DNA of 64,000 nucleotides from Ceraceosorus guamensis (taxonomy: Eukaryota; Basidiomycota; Exobasidiomycetes; Ceraceosorales; Ceraceosoraceae). Shown piece by piece: positions 11,713 through 23,100 of this stretch. The notes under the pieces are model-generated. The model had not been told where the DNA came from. It worked only from the letters and a program-made list of their open reading frames with translations, and searched no databases. Each line of letters begins with the position of its first letter. Position 1 is the stretch's first letter. The stretch is taken from positions 65,153-129,152 of the forward strand of contig NW_020290004.1 in NCBI RefSeq assembly GCF_003144195.1. Direction: 5' to 3'. Made by a program: the position numbers and the translations under genes.

Positions 11713-12245
11713 ATCTTCAACAACTCCGGTCGTCGTGAGATCGCGTCAACCGCATCGTCACGCGCGCCATTATAGTCGTCATTCCCACCTGCGGAACGAG
11801 ACGGGTCGTCAGGAGTGGCGATCCGCGATACTGCCAGTCCATCTTTCAGCTGGCTGACCGGCCAAATCTTCACGTCATCTTCAAAAATGTTTGCAGCACT
11901 CTGATAATTCCCCGTGTACTCTAGATTCAACTCGAATGCCACGCAATCAACGATCTCCCGCTCTGCACCTCAAGACATCACCTCTGTCAGACTTGCAACG
12001 CGCGCGGTCTCTGCGTCACTCAAGTTGCATCCTGGCAAGGTGGGATGGGCGGAAGATGTCATTTCGCAGATGGGGGCGCTTGGTGGGACACGGGGCGTGT
12101 GTGGGTGTGATCTCTCAACTTCTCGACAGATCTTGCTAAGCGAGCGCACTCCATTGCAAAGGTCAGAGCCAGAAGTTGAGTCTTGTGGTGCAGCGAGCAG
12201 CTGATCTTCTTGGGTCACGAGCGGCCCAAATAGGCTCTTTATCAT
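11713..12245. other. convergent 3' spacer
   Basis: A 533-base spacer between the 3' ends of the GTP cyclohydrolase gene and the secreted repeat protein gene. Nothing beyond expected transcript ends is visible. Confidence 0.55.
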
Positions 12246-13158
12246 CTAATCAAAGCTGCGAGCGCGAAGACCACGAGGAGGAATTTTAGGCGGGGTCGCC
12301 TTCGGGGCCGGCTTCAAAACCTTTGGTGGCTTCTTGCCAGGGACGACCTCTTCAGGAGGAGGCTTGGACTCGATGTCGTGCGTGCCACGCTTCTTGATAG
12401 GAGCGCCAGTAGTGGCCATGTCGACTGTCTTGAAGGCTCGACGAGCAACAGCGGGTGGATGAGGAGGCTTCTCCTTCTTCTCCTTCTTGAGTGGCTCGGC
12501 TTCAGGCTCAGAGCTGCGACGAGCAGCAGGTGATGGAGGAAAAGGTGGAGGAACAGGCTTCTCCTTGTGCGCCTTGAGAGGCTTAGCGTCAGGCTCAGAG
12601 CTTCGACGAGCAGCAGGGGGTGGAGGAACAGGCTTCTCCTTCTTCGCCTTGAGTGGCTCAGCTTCAGGCTCAGAGCTTCGACGAGCAGCAGGAGGTGCAG
12701 GATGAGGCTTCTCCTTCTTCGATGGAGGAGGAGGTGGAGGAGGGTGCCACGTCTTCGGTGGCGGCTTGTGCTTGACTTCTGCATGCTCACCTCTGCGAGT
12801 AGGGGGAGGGTGAGGGTTATCCTTCTTCGCAGGGGGATCGGGCTTGCCGCTTTCGTGGTGCGTGTCAGGCTGCACCTGACGTGCAAGGAGACCCGGGCTT
12901 GGGTGCTCGAGGATAGGAGTTGGAACGTTGATCCTAGCCTCGAGAACTGGGGCGCCGAGAAGCGTTTCGTGAGGTCAATGGTCAGCCTAGCTCGAGGCGC
13001 TGCGGGATGGAGAGTCTCGTTGCCCTACTTGAAGGCTCGTTGAGCTAATACTCACCATCTTTGCCAAAGGCAATGTCACGCTGTTGCAGCGCAGTCGGGT
13101 AGGCATTGACCAGCGCCATGGCCACGACCACGAAAGCGGTCAGCTGAATGAATCGCAT
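12246..13158 (-). CDS. secreted Pro/Lys-rich repeat protein with Arg-Arg sites (possible Kex2-processed precursor)
   Basis: No family recognised. Exons complement(12246..12946, 13056..13158) give 267 residues. The first exon encodes a clear signal peptide (MRFIQLTAFVVVAMALVNA) followed by YPTALQQRDIAFGKD. The rest is strongly biased to Pro, Lys, Glu and Ala. Imperfect repeats of about 25 residues, of the form SSEPEAEPLK..KEKPVPPP..AARR, lie in tandem (genomic about 12440-12715). Each unit ends in ARR, and one more TRR lies upstream. Regular dibasic sites between repeats in a secreted precursor are what Kex2 cuts in fungal repeat peptides, so this may release several short peptides; that is inference. 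Alternatively it may be a cell-wall or extracellular structural protein. A TATA-like box lies about 106 bases upstream. The repeats keep other frames open on both strands, which creates long spurious frames here. Confidence 0.72.
12440..12715 (-). repeat. tandem coding repeats, about 75-90 bp per unit
   Basis: Three clear units, plus a diverged fourth, of a Pro/Lys/Glu-rich motif ending in Ala-Arg-Arg inside the secreted protein gene. Copies differ by substitutions and by a longer Pro stretch in one unit. Confidence 0.85.
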
Positions 13159-14776
13159 GTTGCAAGCTTTGAAAGTACTACTGAATCTGTTGCGTGTTGA
13201 GCACGATACTGGGATTGCTTAGAGATGCAGAGAAGGGCGAAAGTCGAGGAGACGAAGCTGCCCTTTTTATAATTGTCGAGAGGCACGTTCTGGCTCTAGA
13301 GGCCACTGGTCTACTCCTTGTTTGACGCGGCCGCAACTCACATCACTGGCCCAGCAATAGCATGTCGGAACTACTATAGACGGCTACATCCGCCACCAGC
13401 GCCAGCGTTTTGCGATTTCGACAAGGGAATAAGATCACTGGACCGGAGCCGAAGCGCCAGCCTCTGGCACTTTCTGCGGGTGGCAATGAAGCGAAAGCCG
13501 AGACACGACACCACGGCAGAGGCTGTGAGGAGAGCTGAGCGGCCGCTGACTGTGTTCAAATGAAGGTGGTTGGGTCCATCCCGCACTTTGAGATGGTAGC
13601 CAGGAGACGAGCACGAGCTCCGGCGTCAACTTGACCACGCTTGCGACCATCACTGCGATCGCATCATTCCTCTGACGCCCATGCATCGTGATTTGCTGAC
13701 CTTGAGTCCTTGGCAGAGGTTTGTGAGACATTACACACCAGTGCTTAATGAAGAATCAACTTGTAGCTCTCATCGTGGATCGCAGTCCTAATGGAGTGAT
13801 CACCTCCGAGACCAGGCGGGATGCGGTGATGCCTAAAGACCGGGGTCAACCGCGAGATTTTGAAGTTTCTGGCTTCAAGTCCAGAGCGTGATGAGTAAGA
13901 AGTATGGGGCCTTCAATCTATGTCAGCAATTTGGGCAAGGGCTGTGCAAGGAGCGGCATCGCGAGCCACGTGTCGGCGAAGTCAAAGTGCAACGGGTCTT
14001 GATTGAGAGTTAGCCACGAAGCTGCGAATCGTGAAGCTCTCACATTTCGGCATGCCCCGTTACCCAAATTGCAATTCGAGTCGTCACTCGTGCTGGCCGC
14101 ATCAATCAGGCCATGATCGCGTGATCGCGACTTTTGGCAACGCTTCGTATACCGCGTAGCATGTCCAACACGTCAGGCTAGGGAGGGATGGCGCCTTCGT
14201 ATCAGAGCAGACAATTCCATGCTAGATGAACTAACTGCCTGCCCTCCTCTTGCCGAGCACTGCCCTTGCCGCGACGCCCTTCGATTCGGCCGCCCATTGC
14301 TTAGCTCAGACGAGAAGCACCAACAAAGGTCGCCGTGCGGACTTGGCAGCCACGGAGCCGACTAGATAATGCGAGAGAGGCGGTGTCGCAATGGAGTGAC
14401 TGCGGAGGTCATCGTGATCTGAACGAAGCAGATCTGGGCCGATCTCCGCATGCGTGAGAGGCAAGTGCGTGTTGCGGTGGGAGCAAAGGTCATTCTTGAC
14501 TGCAAACGGCGTGCTGACTCAGAAGCACGCCGTCCTGAGGGGGGTGCACACCACAGCGCAGAGAATGTATGTGCTCTGCGGTCGCTTTACTTGCGGTCTT
14601 GACACCAGACCGTGGTATCAAGGTCAAAGGCAAGCCAATGCAATTGCTCTACTCGATTCAAAGTCGTGACAGGGGTTGATGGGAGACGCGCTCAACGGAA
14701 GCGGTGAATCCTATCATCCAGCGTCAAATCCAGTCGTCAGCACAATGACCAAGAAGAGTGACGATACACAGCTTAC
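13159..14776. other. spacer upstream of the secreted repeat protein gene and downstream of PDA1
   Basis: A 1.6-kb stretch with no recognisable gene. It holds the promoter of the secreted protein at its left end. The short open frames (13318-13731, 14454-14669) have no family resemblance or splice logic that I can support. Confidence 0.5.
13264..13271 (-). promoter_or_regulatory. TATA-like box of the secreted repeat protein gene
   Basis: The minus strand reads TATAAAAA about 106 bases upstream of the start codon. Confidence 0.55.
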
Positions 14777-16263
14777 TCACTCGTCGAGAGTGCGGCCACG
14801 CATCCAGTCTGGCTCGGTGCCCTTGTAGCTGCGAGCGCAAAGAAAATTATTGCGCGATCAAGTCAGCGAACGATTGTGCGCCGTGTCAAAACGAAGCTTA
14901 CGCACTAAATGTCGGTCCAAAGCTCCTTTGCGTCAGGCTCGGGACTCTGCTTGGCCTCCTCCACAGCTTGATCGACCTCCTCCTTCGCTTCCTTGTCGAT
15001 CTTCTTCAGCGACGCCTCGTCCACCACACCCCACTCTAAAATCTTGCTCTTGAGTCCCTGAATGGGATCTGACGAGCTTCGCATGGACTGAATCTCATCT
15101 CTGGTTCTGTACGTCGTTCCTGGGTCAGACAGAGAATGTCCACCATATCTGTAGGTGACGTGCTCCATCAAGAGAGGTCCATTGCCAGCCAACGTAAATT
15201 CGGAGGCGTGCTTCGTCGCCTTTTGAACAGCCAGGACATCCATCGCGTTGACCTGAATACCGGGAATGACATCACCACGAGTGTAGTACTGAGTGTTCAT
15301 ACTAGAGCGTTCCGCGCTCGTGCCCATGCCGTACTTGTTGTTCTCGCAGACGAATACGCACGGCAAATCCCAGAGCTTGGCCATGTTGAAAGCCTCGAAG
15401 ACTTGTCCTTGGTTCGATGCACCATCACCGTACATTGCAAATACGGCGTCTTGAGTTCCGAGATACTTTTGAGCGAAAGCAAGTCCAGCGCCGACTGGCA
15501 CTTGTGCACCGACGATACCGTTGCCGCCAAAGAAGGTAGGGGTGAACATGTGCATAGACCCTCCCTTTCCCTTGCTGATGCCAGCCTCGCGACCAAAGAG
15601 CTCAGCAATCACGGACTTGATCGTTCCTCCACGCTGCACAGTGAATGGGTGGCATCTGTAGGCTGTGATTAACTTGTCGGAGGGCTTCATGCCAGCTTCC
15701 ATGCCTACAGCGACGGCTTCCTGCGAAGATCAAGGGGAGTTTCGGGACCTCAGCTTCTATCGCTGCGCCCAGACACCGTGTCTGCTCAGCTTTCCGCACT
15801 CACCTGGCCGATGGCCAAGTGGCAGAACCCTCTGATCAGCTTTTGCTTGTATAGCTGATCTGCAGCCATTTCCATTCTGCGCATCTTGACCATCTCGGCG
15901 TACAAGTGGAGCAACTGGTTCTTGCTGGTCTCGATCTCCAGAGAAGGAATGTCGGTCTTGTATGCCTTGAATGAGTTGGCATCCAACTGAACTGTAAATG
16001 GCTCGCTATCACCCGAGGGTACACCAGTGGCGGACGAGGATGCGGCAGTGATGTGCACAGACTCGGCGTTCGAGGAGTCGACTGTGGTGCTGTAGAAGGC
16101 CGATGCTGGGCGTTGGCTGGCCAATCTCTGTCATGAAGCATCAAAGTTGCACAAGTCAGCACGGTGCAATACATCTCGCCAAGGCATCACAACCACAACT
16201 CACGCTAACGGGTTGCCTGAAAGCAAAGCGCAGAGCGCCGACTGGTGAGCGAAGAGCTGCCAT
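14777..16263 (-). CDS. PDA1: pyruvate dehydrogenase E1 component, alpha subunit
   Basis: Thiamine-diphosphate-dependent decarboxylase subunit of the mitochondrial pyruvate dehydrogenase complex. Exons complement(14777..14828, 14906..15720, 15804..16127, 16204..16263) give 416 residues. Exon 1 encodes the start of a presequence ([20 protein letters not shown]). The ThDP motif begins GDGASNQGQ and ends in ENNKYGMGT. The regulatory phosphorylation loop is intact in [19 protein letters not shown], so control by PDH kinase is expected. The 52-base last exon gives [16 protein letters not shown]. Its final codons contain a GA|GTGAGT donor-like sequence (14776-14771), so one more tiny terminal exon is possible; I ended at the in-frame TGA. 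Its partner E2 gene lies about 9 kb upstream. Confidence 0.95.
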
Positions 16264-17504
16264 CGTGAAGCAAGCTCAGGATGAGATGGGGCTCGACTGA
16301 GACAGCGTCGATGTCTTGGTCAAGGAAGGTCGAGACCCGGCTTAGCGAGTAGAAGGAGTGATGGAGGTTTGGCGCGGGCTTGCGAACAACCTTCAGCGCC
16401 TTGGAAGCCTGACGATCAGCAGGCAAGTTGCCATTCGGCCCTGCTGTCGCACAGCACAAACAGCACAAACAGCATCGCTACGATTCATCTTGCACTTCAC
16501 GCAAGATTTGATTTTGGTGCGACCCCATCGCTCTGGCTGCAGCGCATGTGCAGCATATGCAGCAGCTGCGAGGTTGGCGGCGGGCGTCAGGCCGTGCGCA
16601 CAAGGAAGCGTGGCGCTCCTCCGCTGTATGCACGCATCACGCCCTGACGCGGCGAAGCGCGGTCACGGCTTATTGTCGTCAGCGCCGAGAATACGCCGGC
16701 TGGAGACTTCGTCCCCGACAGAATGCATGCCTCTGTTGTGGTGCCTGCATCCCTAAACTTTGGGGAAGGCCTGCTCAGACCGCCGCGGCTCCACCACCCT
16801 TGAGCACGATCGACGAGCCATCGCCCAGCTGCTGCTGGCATCAGCTTCAGGAACATCGCAGAGCATAGACCCATTATAATCCACCGCGATGTGGATAGTC
16901 GTGAGTCATGCAGGTGCTGGCTGATGTCGACAGGAGTGGTGAGCTGTCGCTCACGACTCACGACTCACGACTCACGATCTGCAATTCAGCACGTCTTGAA
17001 ATTTGTTCTCTCAACGACAAGTCCTAGCAGCAGCGTGGAGATTTGGGCTCGGTCCCCCTCTCGCGCGTGCCTCCTAGACAAGGCCATCACAGTCGTGGGT
17101 GGCATGAAGCGCTCAGGCAGGTGAACAGAACAAGACGACGAGCACGCATCAGAAGTCCAGATTGCGGCCTACGCCGTGGCTCTGTTCGCAAGGCAAACGA
17201 GGGTACACCGAGACTCTTCTTAGCTGAACCTGCAAAGCTACCTTGCAGCTCAATTTGCTGATCAAGAGGAGGTCGTCACTCGTCCGTCACGTCCACGCTT
17301 GGCAGTACATTGGTCCTCGACCCAATATTTGTCTGCATCGCATTGTGTGTACAACAGTGGCTGCTTTTCCGTGTCTTGAATGCGCAAGCTTAAGAGTATA
17401 TACAAACGGGAATCCCGGGTTGTGTCACCCTACATGATGAAGTGTGCGATGAGTTGGACCTTGGAGATCCTCTGAGACGCGATGAGCCCACAAGCGTGAT
17501 CTGA
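16264..17504. other. spacer between PDA1 and the Frag1-like gene
   Basis: A 1.24-kb spacer without a supported gene. It contains a perfect short tandem of TCACGAC at 16951-16978 and other TCGTGAGT motifs (about 16898-16905). Confidence 0.55.
16951..16978. repeat. 7-mer tandem, (TCACGAC)3 TCACGAT
   Basis: Four consecutive 7-base units. It is the most regular case of a motif scattered in single or double copies through most long spacers of this window. Confidence 0.9.
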
Positions 17505-18831
17505 TTACGCCTGTTGAGCAGCCTTCTCAGCTTCCTTCTCCCTCTGTGCAGCCAAGGTGGCATCGCTAGTGTGTCCATTAAGGTGAGAATTGCCAGTAAT
17601 GTCGTTGTACTGCTCGTTCGTAGCATTGGGTCCGAGATCGCGAGCAGCCGCATACGGAGCTTCGGGCTTGTGTCCCTCTCCCGCAAAGATGGCTCTGTTT
17701 CTGTCAGCGACGTACTCTCCATCTTCCGTGAGACCCTTCTGAGCGGTCTTTCTCGCTGGGTAAAAATCGGCAGTGTAAGTCAAGAAGAAGAGGGCGAGAA
17801 TGAATGCGCACGTCCATTCTGCTACTCCTGCCACGCTGACGATCCGATTGCAGCGCGTGTCCCCTTCTCGAGCGTCTCCAGAGCAAATACCGTAGGTCAC
17901 TACGAAGACGATGAGAACGACGAGGGCAACGGCAAGCAGGATGGACTTGACAATTGCCATGGCACGCAAATGCCAAAGTTCGTCATCGTGCGACTTGGAA
18001 AGGCTGTCGTGAGAATCAGACAAAAGAAAAGCTGGTAAGCAGACGATCGCTTTGGAGCGAATGCTCAACTGACCTGAAGATCTGAAGTGTCTGGAAGAGC
18101 ACGCTGATTGCGACACCCGCTACGAACACCACAGTCATTGACCAGTGCACGTTTGAGTAGCTGGCAGTTGCGGGAAGGCAAGAAAGGTAAGCGTCTGCCA
18201 TTCGCATCTTTGCGAATCCAAGCCCCCGCACGCATTCACTCGAGGAGTGGTGGCCGCCAATATTCTCGGCTTTTTGAGTGCGCATGTACGCCTCTGTTTT
18301 TTGACTCACTTGACCGCATCGAAGACACTAAGCAAGACCAATGCAGCAGCACCAATGACGGCAAAGACAACGCTTACGATGTCGTAGCGGGTTTGGCGCT
18401 TCCTCAAAGATCCAGGAATACGCCTTTGGTGACGAAGATGACGCTCGATCAACGTAGTGAGGATGTAGAAGGCAGCTGATAAGGACGAAAAGACTGGCAG
18501 AGGGATGGGCAAAAGGGGGCAATCGTCAGCTTGGTGTTCCAGCCGCTGCCCTTGGCAAATCTGAGGATCGGCGTCTTCCACTCGCAGGGTGTCTCGATCG
18601 CGCATGATCCGTGCCTGAAGCCTCGTGCATTTTCCACGTGGACTCACTGATGAAGAACGTCTTGTGCCTTGCTCCCACATCGGAGATGAAGACTACAGTA
18701 GCTTGATCATTGCTGTATCCCTCGAAGTTGTCCCTACCACCCCACAGACCCAAGAGACCAAAGATGTCCGTGCACCAAAAGGCGAATGTGATCAGCGGCG
18801 CGAGCCAATAGTATCCGTGAATGGGCAGCAT
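17505..18831 (-). CDS. Frag1/DRAM/Sfk1 family membrane protein
   Basis: Six-helix membrane protein of the family that includes yeast Sfk1 (plasma-membrane phosphoinositide and lipid-asymmetry regulation) and animal DRAM/PGAP2-type proteins. Exons complement(17505..18003, 18074..18160, 18310..18493, 18648..18831) give 317 residues and all phases agree. Evidence: N-terminal helix after HGYYWLAPLITF; the VVFISDVGARHKTFFI segment typical of the first extracellular loop and helix 2; an IERHLRH turn; AALVLLSVFDAVN; and NVHWSMTVVFVAGVAISVLFQ. The C-terminal 70 residues are hydrophilic. For exon 2, a nearer acceptor at 18530 is also in frame, but the one before 18493 has the better pyrimidine tract and gives the expected 20-residue spacing between HK and ER. 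The start is the first ATG after an in-frame stop. Confidence 0.87.
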
Positions 18832-20122
18832 TGTGAGCTGCGGCAGTGTCCAAGGGGTGTCACTTGAGGTCTTGGGTATGAATCTGGAGCCTACGTAGTT
18901 GAACGGACCTCGCTAGAGTGAAGGGGCATCGACGTTGGTGGTAAAGTCGCAAGTCGATCGATGTGGGAAGTAGATGATTGCCCACTGTCTTGTTTTACAG
19001 CACCATTCTTCCTCGCTCGGAAGGCATCAATCGTGAATGTGGAGACTGCTCGGAGCTGCCCAACGGCAGCCACTCGTCATAATTTGCAGCGCCGCATTCA
19101 TTCTGCTCGTCTGCAGTCGTCGACACCGCTTTGGTACCGTTCTATCAGCGAGTGCAGCGACGCAACAAGCGGAGCGGTGCACATCTCGGCTCTTTGCGTG
19201 GGCAGACCCTGCTGCGAACGGCAAAAGAGTCTCTGCCCTGCGCATCCAACGCGGCAAGCTGGCGGCTGGAAGCGGTGCTGAAGCGATCGACGGCCCAAAC
19301 GCATCAGGAAGGAAGCTGCAGATACGAGAGATGATGTACGAGGCACGTTGGAACCAAAGATCGAGCCGCCGAATGGGCGTCACAACGCGTTACCGGTGCG
19401 AGCGCGCCGCATGGCTGCAGGGTGCATTCACCGCATGACGCAAACTTGCAGCTTGGCACATGACCCCCGCTGATCAAGAACTTGGTCACGTGCAACGCCA
19501 GGCAGAAGTCAAACTTTGGACTTTGATGACTCTTCGTTCTTGCTGGATCCCCATCAAACATCACAACCTCAAAACTTGACATTTGATCAGGTTGCGTTCA
19601 AGGTAGCACATAAGCCTCCTTGCTAAGAAACCGCGATTCAAGCTTCATTAGGCAACTTCACAACCGCAAGCCAAAATTCGTGGCAGGCGAGCAAGGCAAG
19701 CTGCTTAAGGTAAGCTTGAGCAGCAAATAGAGCCTAAGCTGGTGCGACAGGCAAGAGTCGGCTTCAAAAGCAATTTGGCTCAAAGCGCTCCTGTGACTCT
19801 GATCCTGCGACAGGTTGTAGCTCTGGCGTGGATGCAAGTGGTCGTGAGCGCCCACCTCGACTACACTCCGTCGCGCACAGGCATTTATGCGCTCCCGGAA
19901 GGTCGAGGTAAGGCAAGACGACACTACTATGACCAGATATTCAGCTGCTTTCGAAAATCGTCTATTCATTTTTTTTGTCGTCGCAAGCGCAGCAGAGACA
20001 TGACAGCCGGACGCATCAAACCCGAATTACCGATCACACGGGGTCGTTGCTCTGAGTTCACAGGGGCGCGGAGAGGGAGGTCTAGAACTCTGGAACGTGC
20101 AGGATGGCGTTGCCACTGTGGC
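18832..20122. other. spacer between the Frag1-like gene and ATP-citrate lyase
   Basis: A 1.29-kb spacer with the Frag1-like promoter at its left end and the 3' end of ATP-citrate lyase at its right. A plus-strand open frame at 19037-19438 starts with a hydrophobic stretch but has no other support. I see nothing else. Confidence 0.5.
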
Positions 20123-23100
20123 TTACTTCTTGATCTGACCAACGACACGTTGAGGTTGAGCCATGTCGATGAAGATGTCGTCGGGGCTGTGACGGTAGAG
20201 GGGAGCGCGGAGTCTCTTCTGGTCGAGATGGTGACCGATGAAACCGATTGAGCGTCCAAGGACAAAGATGCCGTTGAGGAAGCCAATGCGGATCTGCTCG
20301 TTTGCCTCTTCGGTGGTGAATGCGCCCGAGTCCCTGAGCAAGTCGACGAAGCATACAGCAAGACATCCATCGACGTTGAGGATCAAAGTGTCCTTCTTGG
20401 CAGTGGTCACACGTTCGACAGCAAGGGCGTAGTCGAGCATGCGGCTAGATGGGAAGTTCTTCTTTACGAATTCCTTCACAACCTCGACGCGGTAGTCGGG
20501 ATTGCTGGTGCTCTTGATCTTGTGACCGATGCCTGGAATCAAGCGTTGAGCCTTGCGCATCTTGTCGACGAATTCACGAGGTGTCAATCCAGAGTCGTAG
20601 GCATTGCTGAACTCCTTTGCAGCGTCATCGAGGGCACCGCCAAACCGGTCGCCGATGGTCAAAAGACCAGAAACGAGAGAGGACACGAGGTCCTTACCAG
20701 CACGAGTAGTGACGATGGTGTTCATGGCACCGGATACGGCAGGTCCATGGTCAGCGACCAGCATCAAGGCCATCTCGATGAATTTGGTGCAGAAGGCGGG
20801 CAAGCGACGCTTGAACCACAGCAGAGAGATGACACCACCGATTCCCATCTCTGAGGCAAAGACTTCCGAGATCTTGACACCAGAGTACATGAGCTCAGCA
20901 CCTCGCTCGTCGGAAATGGTGGAAATGAACGCCGCAGGCTTTCTGACCATGCCAAGCTCCTGCGCCCACTTGTAGTCGATGGGAATCGCAGGTGGCGCGC
21001 GCTCAGGCTTGGGCACGACGGTCCCACTGGCCACGAGCTTCTCGTAGACTTGTCTCAAGACGACAGGCAGGTCCTCGAAGGTTTCGGGAACGATGAAGCC
21101 GGCAGCCTTCATCGCAGCGTTCTTGGCCGAAGCTGTCTCAGCATCAGAGTTGGCCATAGATCCGGCGTGACCGAATTGAACTTCTGTAGTGAACATCTTG
21201 GCGCATGTTCCGATGGCCCAAGCAACGATGGGCTTGGTGATCTCGCCCTTCTTGACCGCATCGATGACTCGGTACTCCTCGACACCACCGACCTCACCAA
21301 GCAGCACCAACAGCTTGCAGTTGGGGTCCTTCTCGTAGCGGATAAGGTGGTCCAAGAAAGTGGTCGCTGGGTAGCGATCACCACCAATGGCGATACCTTC
21401 GTACGTTCCGTTGGTCTGCAGACTAAGGATATTGTTGAGCTCGTTGGACATACCACCGGACTTCGAGACGTAGCCAACGCTTCCAGGCCTGTAAAGCTTG
21501 GATGCAAGGATGTTGTCCATCATGCCACCACTGTTTCCAATACGGAAGCAGCCTGGCTTGATGCCACCCACGGTCGCTGGGCCGATGATGAGCACGCCAG
21601 CAGTCTTCGCTCGCCAAAGGATCTCACGGGCGTGACGTTCAGGTACTCCTTCTGCGATCAAGGCCAAAGCTCTGATCTGGGGCAGCTTCAAGATCTCCAG
21701 CGATGACTGATAAACGGAGCGTGAAGAGGCAAAGTTGACCACAACGTCTGCGTCGGGGTGCTTCTTGACAGCCTCCTCGACGCTCGTGTAGACCGGCAGC
21801 AAGACCTCTTTGGTACCCCAGTAGAACTTTTGAATGTGGTGGCCCCCGAACGGGTAGATCATGGCTGCTACTGAGGGCGAAGCTCGGCCGCAGGAGAAGT
21901 CAAAGTCAAGCATGCCTTGGATCGCGCGCGGCTGAAGACCGTAGACCAAGCTGCGGGTGTGCTCATCGAATGGCACATGAGCCGGTCTCTTGGGGACACC
22001 AGTGACGCTGTCAAAAGTGACGATCTGGTCTTGCGGCTGGGTTCGCTCTCCAGTCTGAGGGTCGACGTGACCAGTAGGGTGCTGGGCGGGAGCGTCTCCG
22101 TTGGCGGGCGCGTTGGGAGTCTGCGCACCTGAGGGCAAAGGCTTGTGCTGCACATCGAGATCAGCAGCGGATTTGATACCAAGAGCAAGAGGCACGATGT
22201 CTGTAATGTGCGTGTCTGGGCCAAAGACTTGAATTTCGACTCCGAGATCTTCGCCGAGCAAGCGCATCGCTCTAAGACCCTCCTGGTAGTTTGGCCCACC
22301 TCGACGAACGAAGATGCGGACTCCATAGGTCGAAAGAGCCTGCTTGAATTCCTTCAAGGCGCGAATGATACCCTTGAAGGTAGCAGCCACGTTGGTAAAG
22401 TTGGCAATGCCTCCTCCAATGATGAGAAGCTTGCCTTGAGGGTTGACCTCGCCACGAGTCATCAAGTCAACTTTAGTGTGCAATGCAGACTTCGGTCAGC
22501 ATCGCAAGGCAAGCTTGACACACGTCACACTGAGCTCACGGATTGTCTTGGCGTACTCGTACGTCTGGCCCTCGCTAGGCGCTCCGGAGTACTCTCCGTA
22601 ATTGGCCAGCTCGTGCGCGTATCCATGTGCGGCAATGGCATCACTATCGAATAAAAGAGAGGCAAGACACTCAACTGCTGCGCAACCCTGCGACCTGCTG
22701 ACGCTAACTTCTAACGCACCTGTACACGACTGAAGCACCACCTCCTGCGACCATAGTCCAAATGCGGCCCTTGTTGTTTAGGACAGTCAGCTTCAGAGAA
22801 GCACCTGTACCCGAGTCGAGTTTCTGAATGTATGCTTCTTCCTTGGTAAGATCACGGCCGAAAGGAGCAGGGAAGAACATCGGAGGTCCTCTGTCTTCTC
22901 CTTTAACGCCGCCCGCTTGACCAGCGACTGAATTGTTGTACAGCGCTGGGTCACGAGCAATTGCCCACTTGGGGCCGCAAATGAAGTCTGCAGTTTGGTC
23001 CAGCTTGGCAGCCATATCGAGATAAGTGATCGTGCCATCGTCTGTGCAAACAAGAGGGTTGATCTCGAGGTAGGCAAAGTGCAAGTCCACGTAAACATTG

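Noticed and set aside
12314-13043. Long Leu/Arg-rich frames on both strands over the secreted repeat gene
   Set aside because: They are frame-shifted or antisense readings of the tandem repeats, with extreme composition and no signal peptide.
18494-18530. Alternative acceptor at 18530 for exon 2 of the Frag1-like gene
   Set aside because: It adds Asp-Asp and several Pro residues inside a membrane helix and breaks the 20-residue HK-to-ER spacing of the family.
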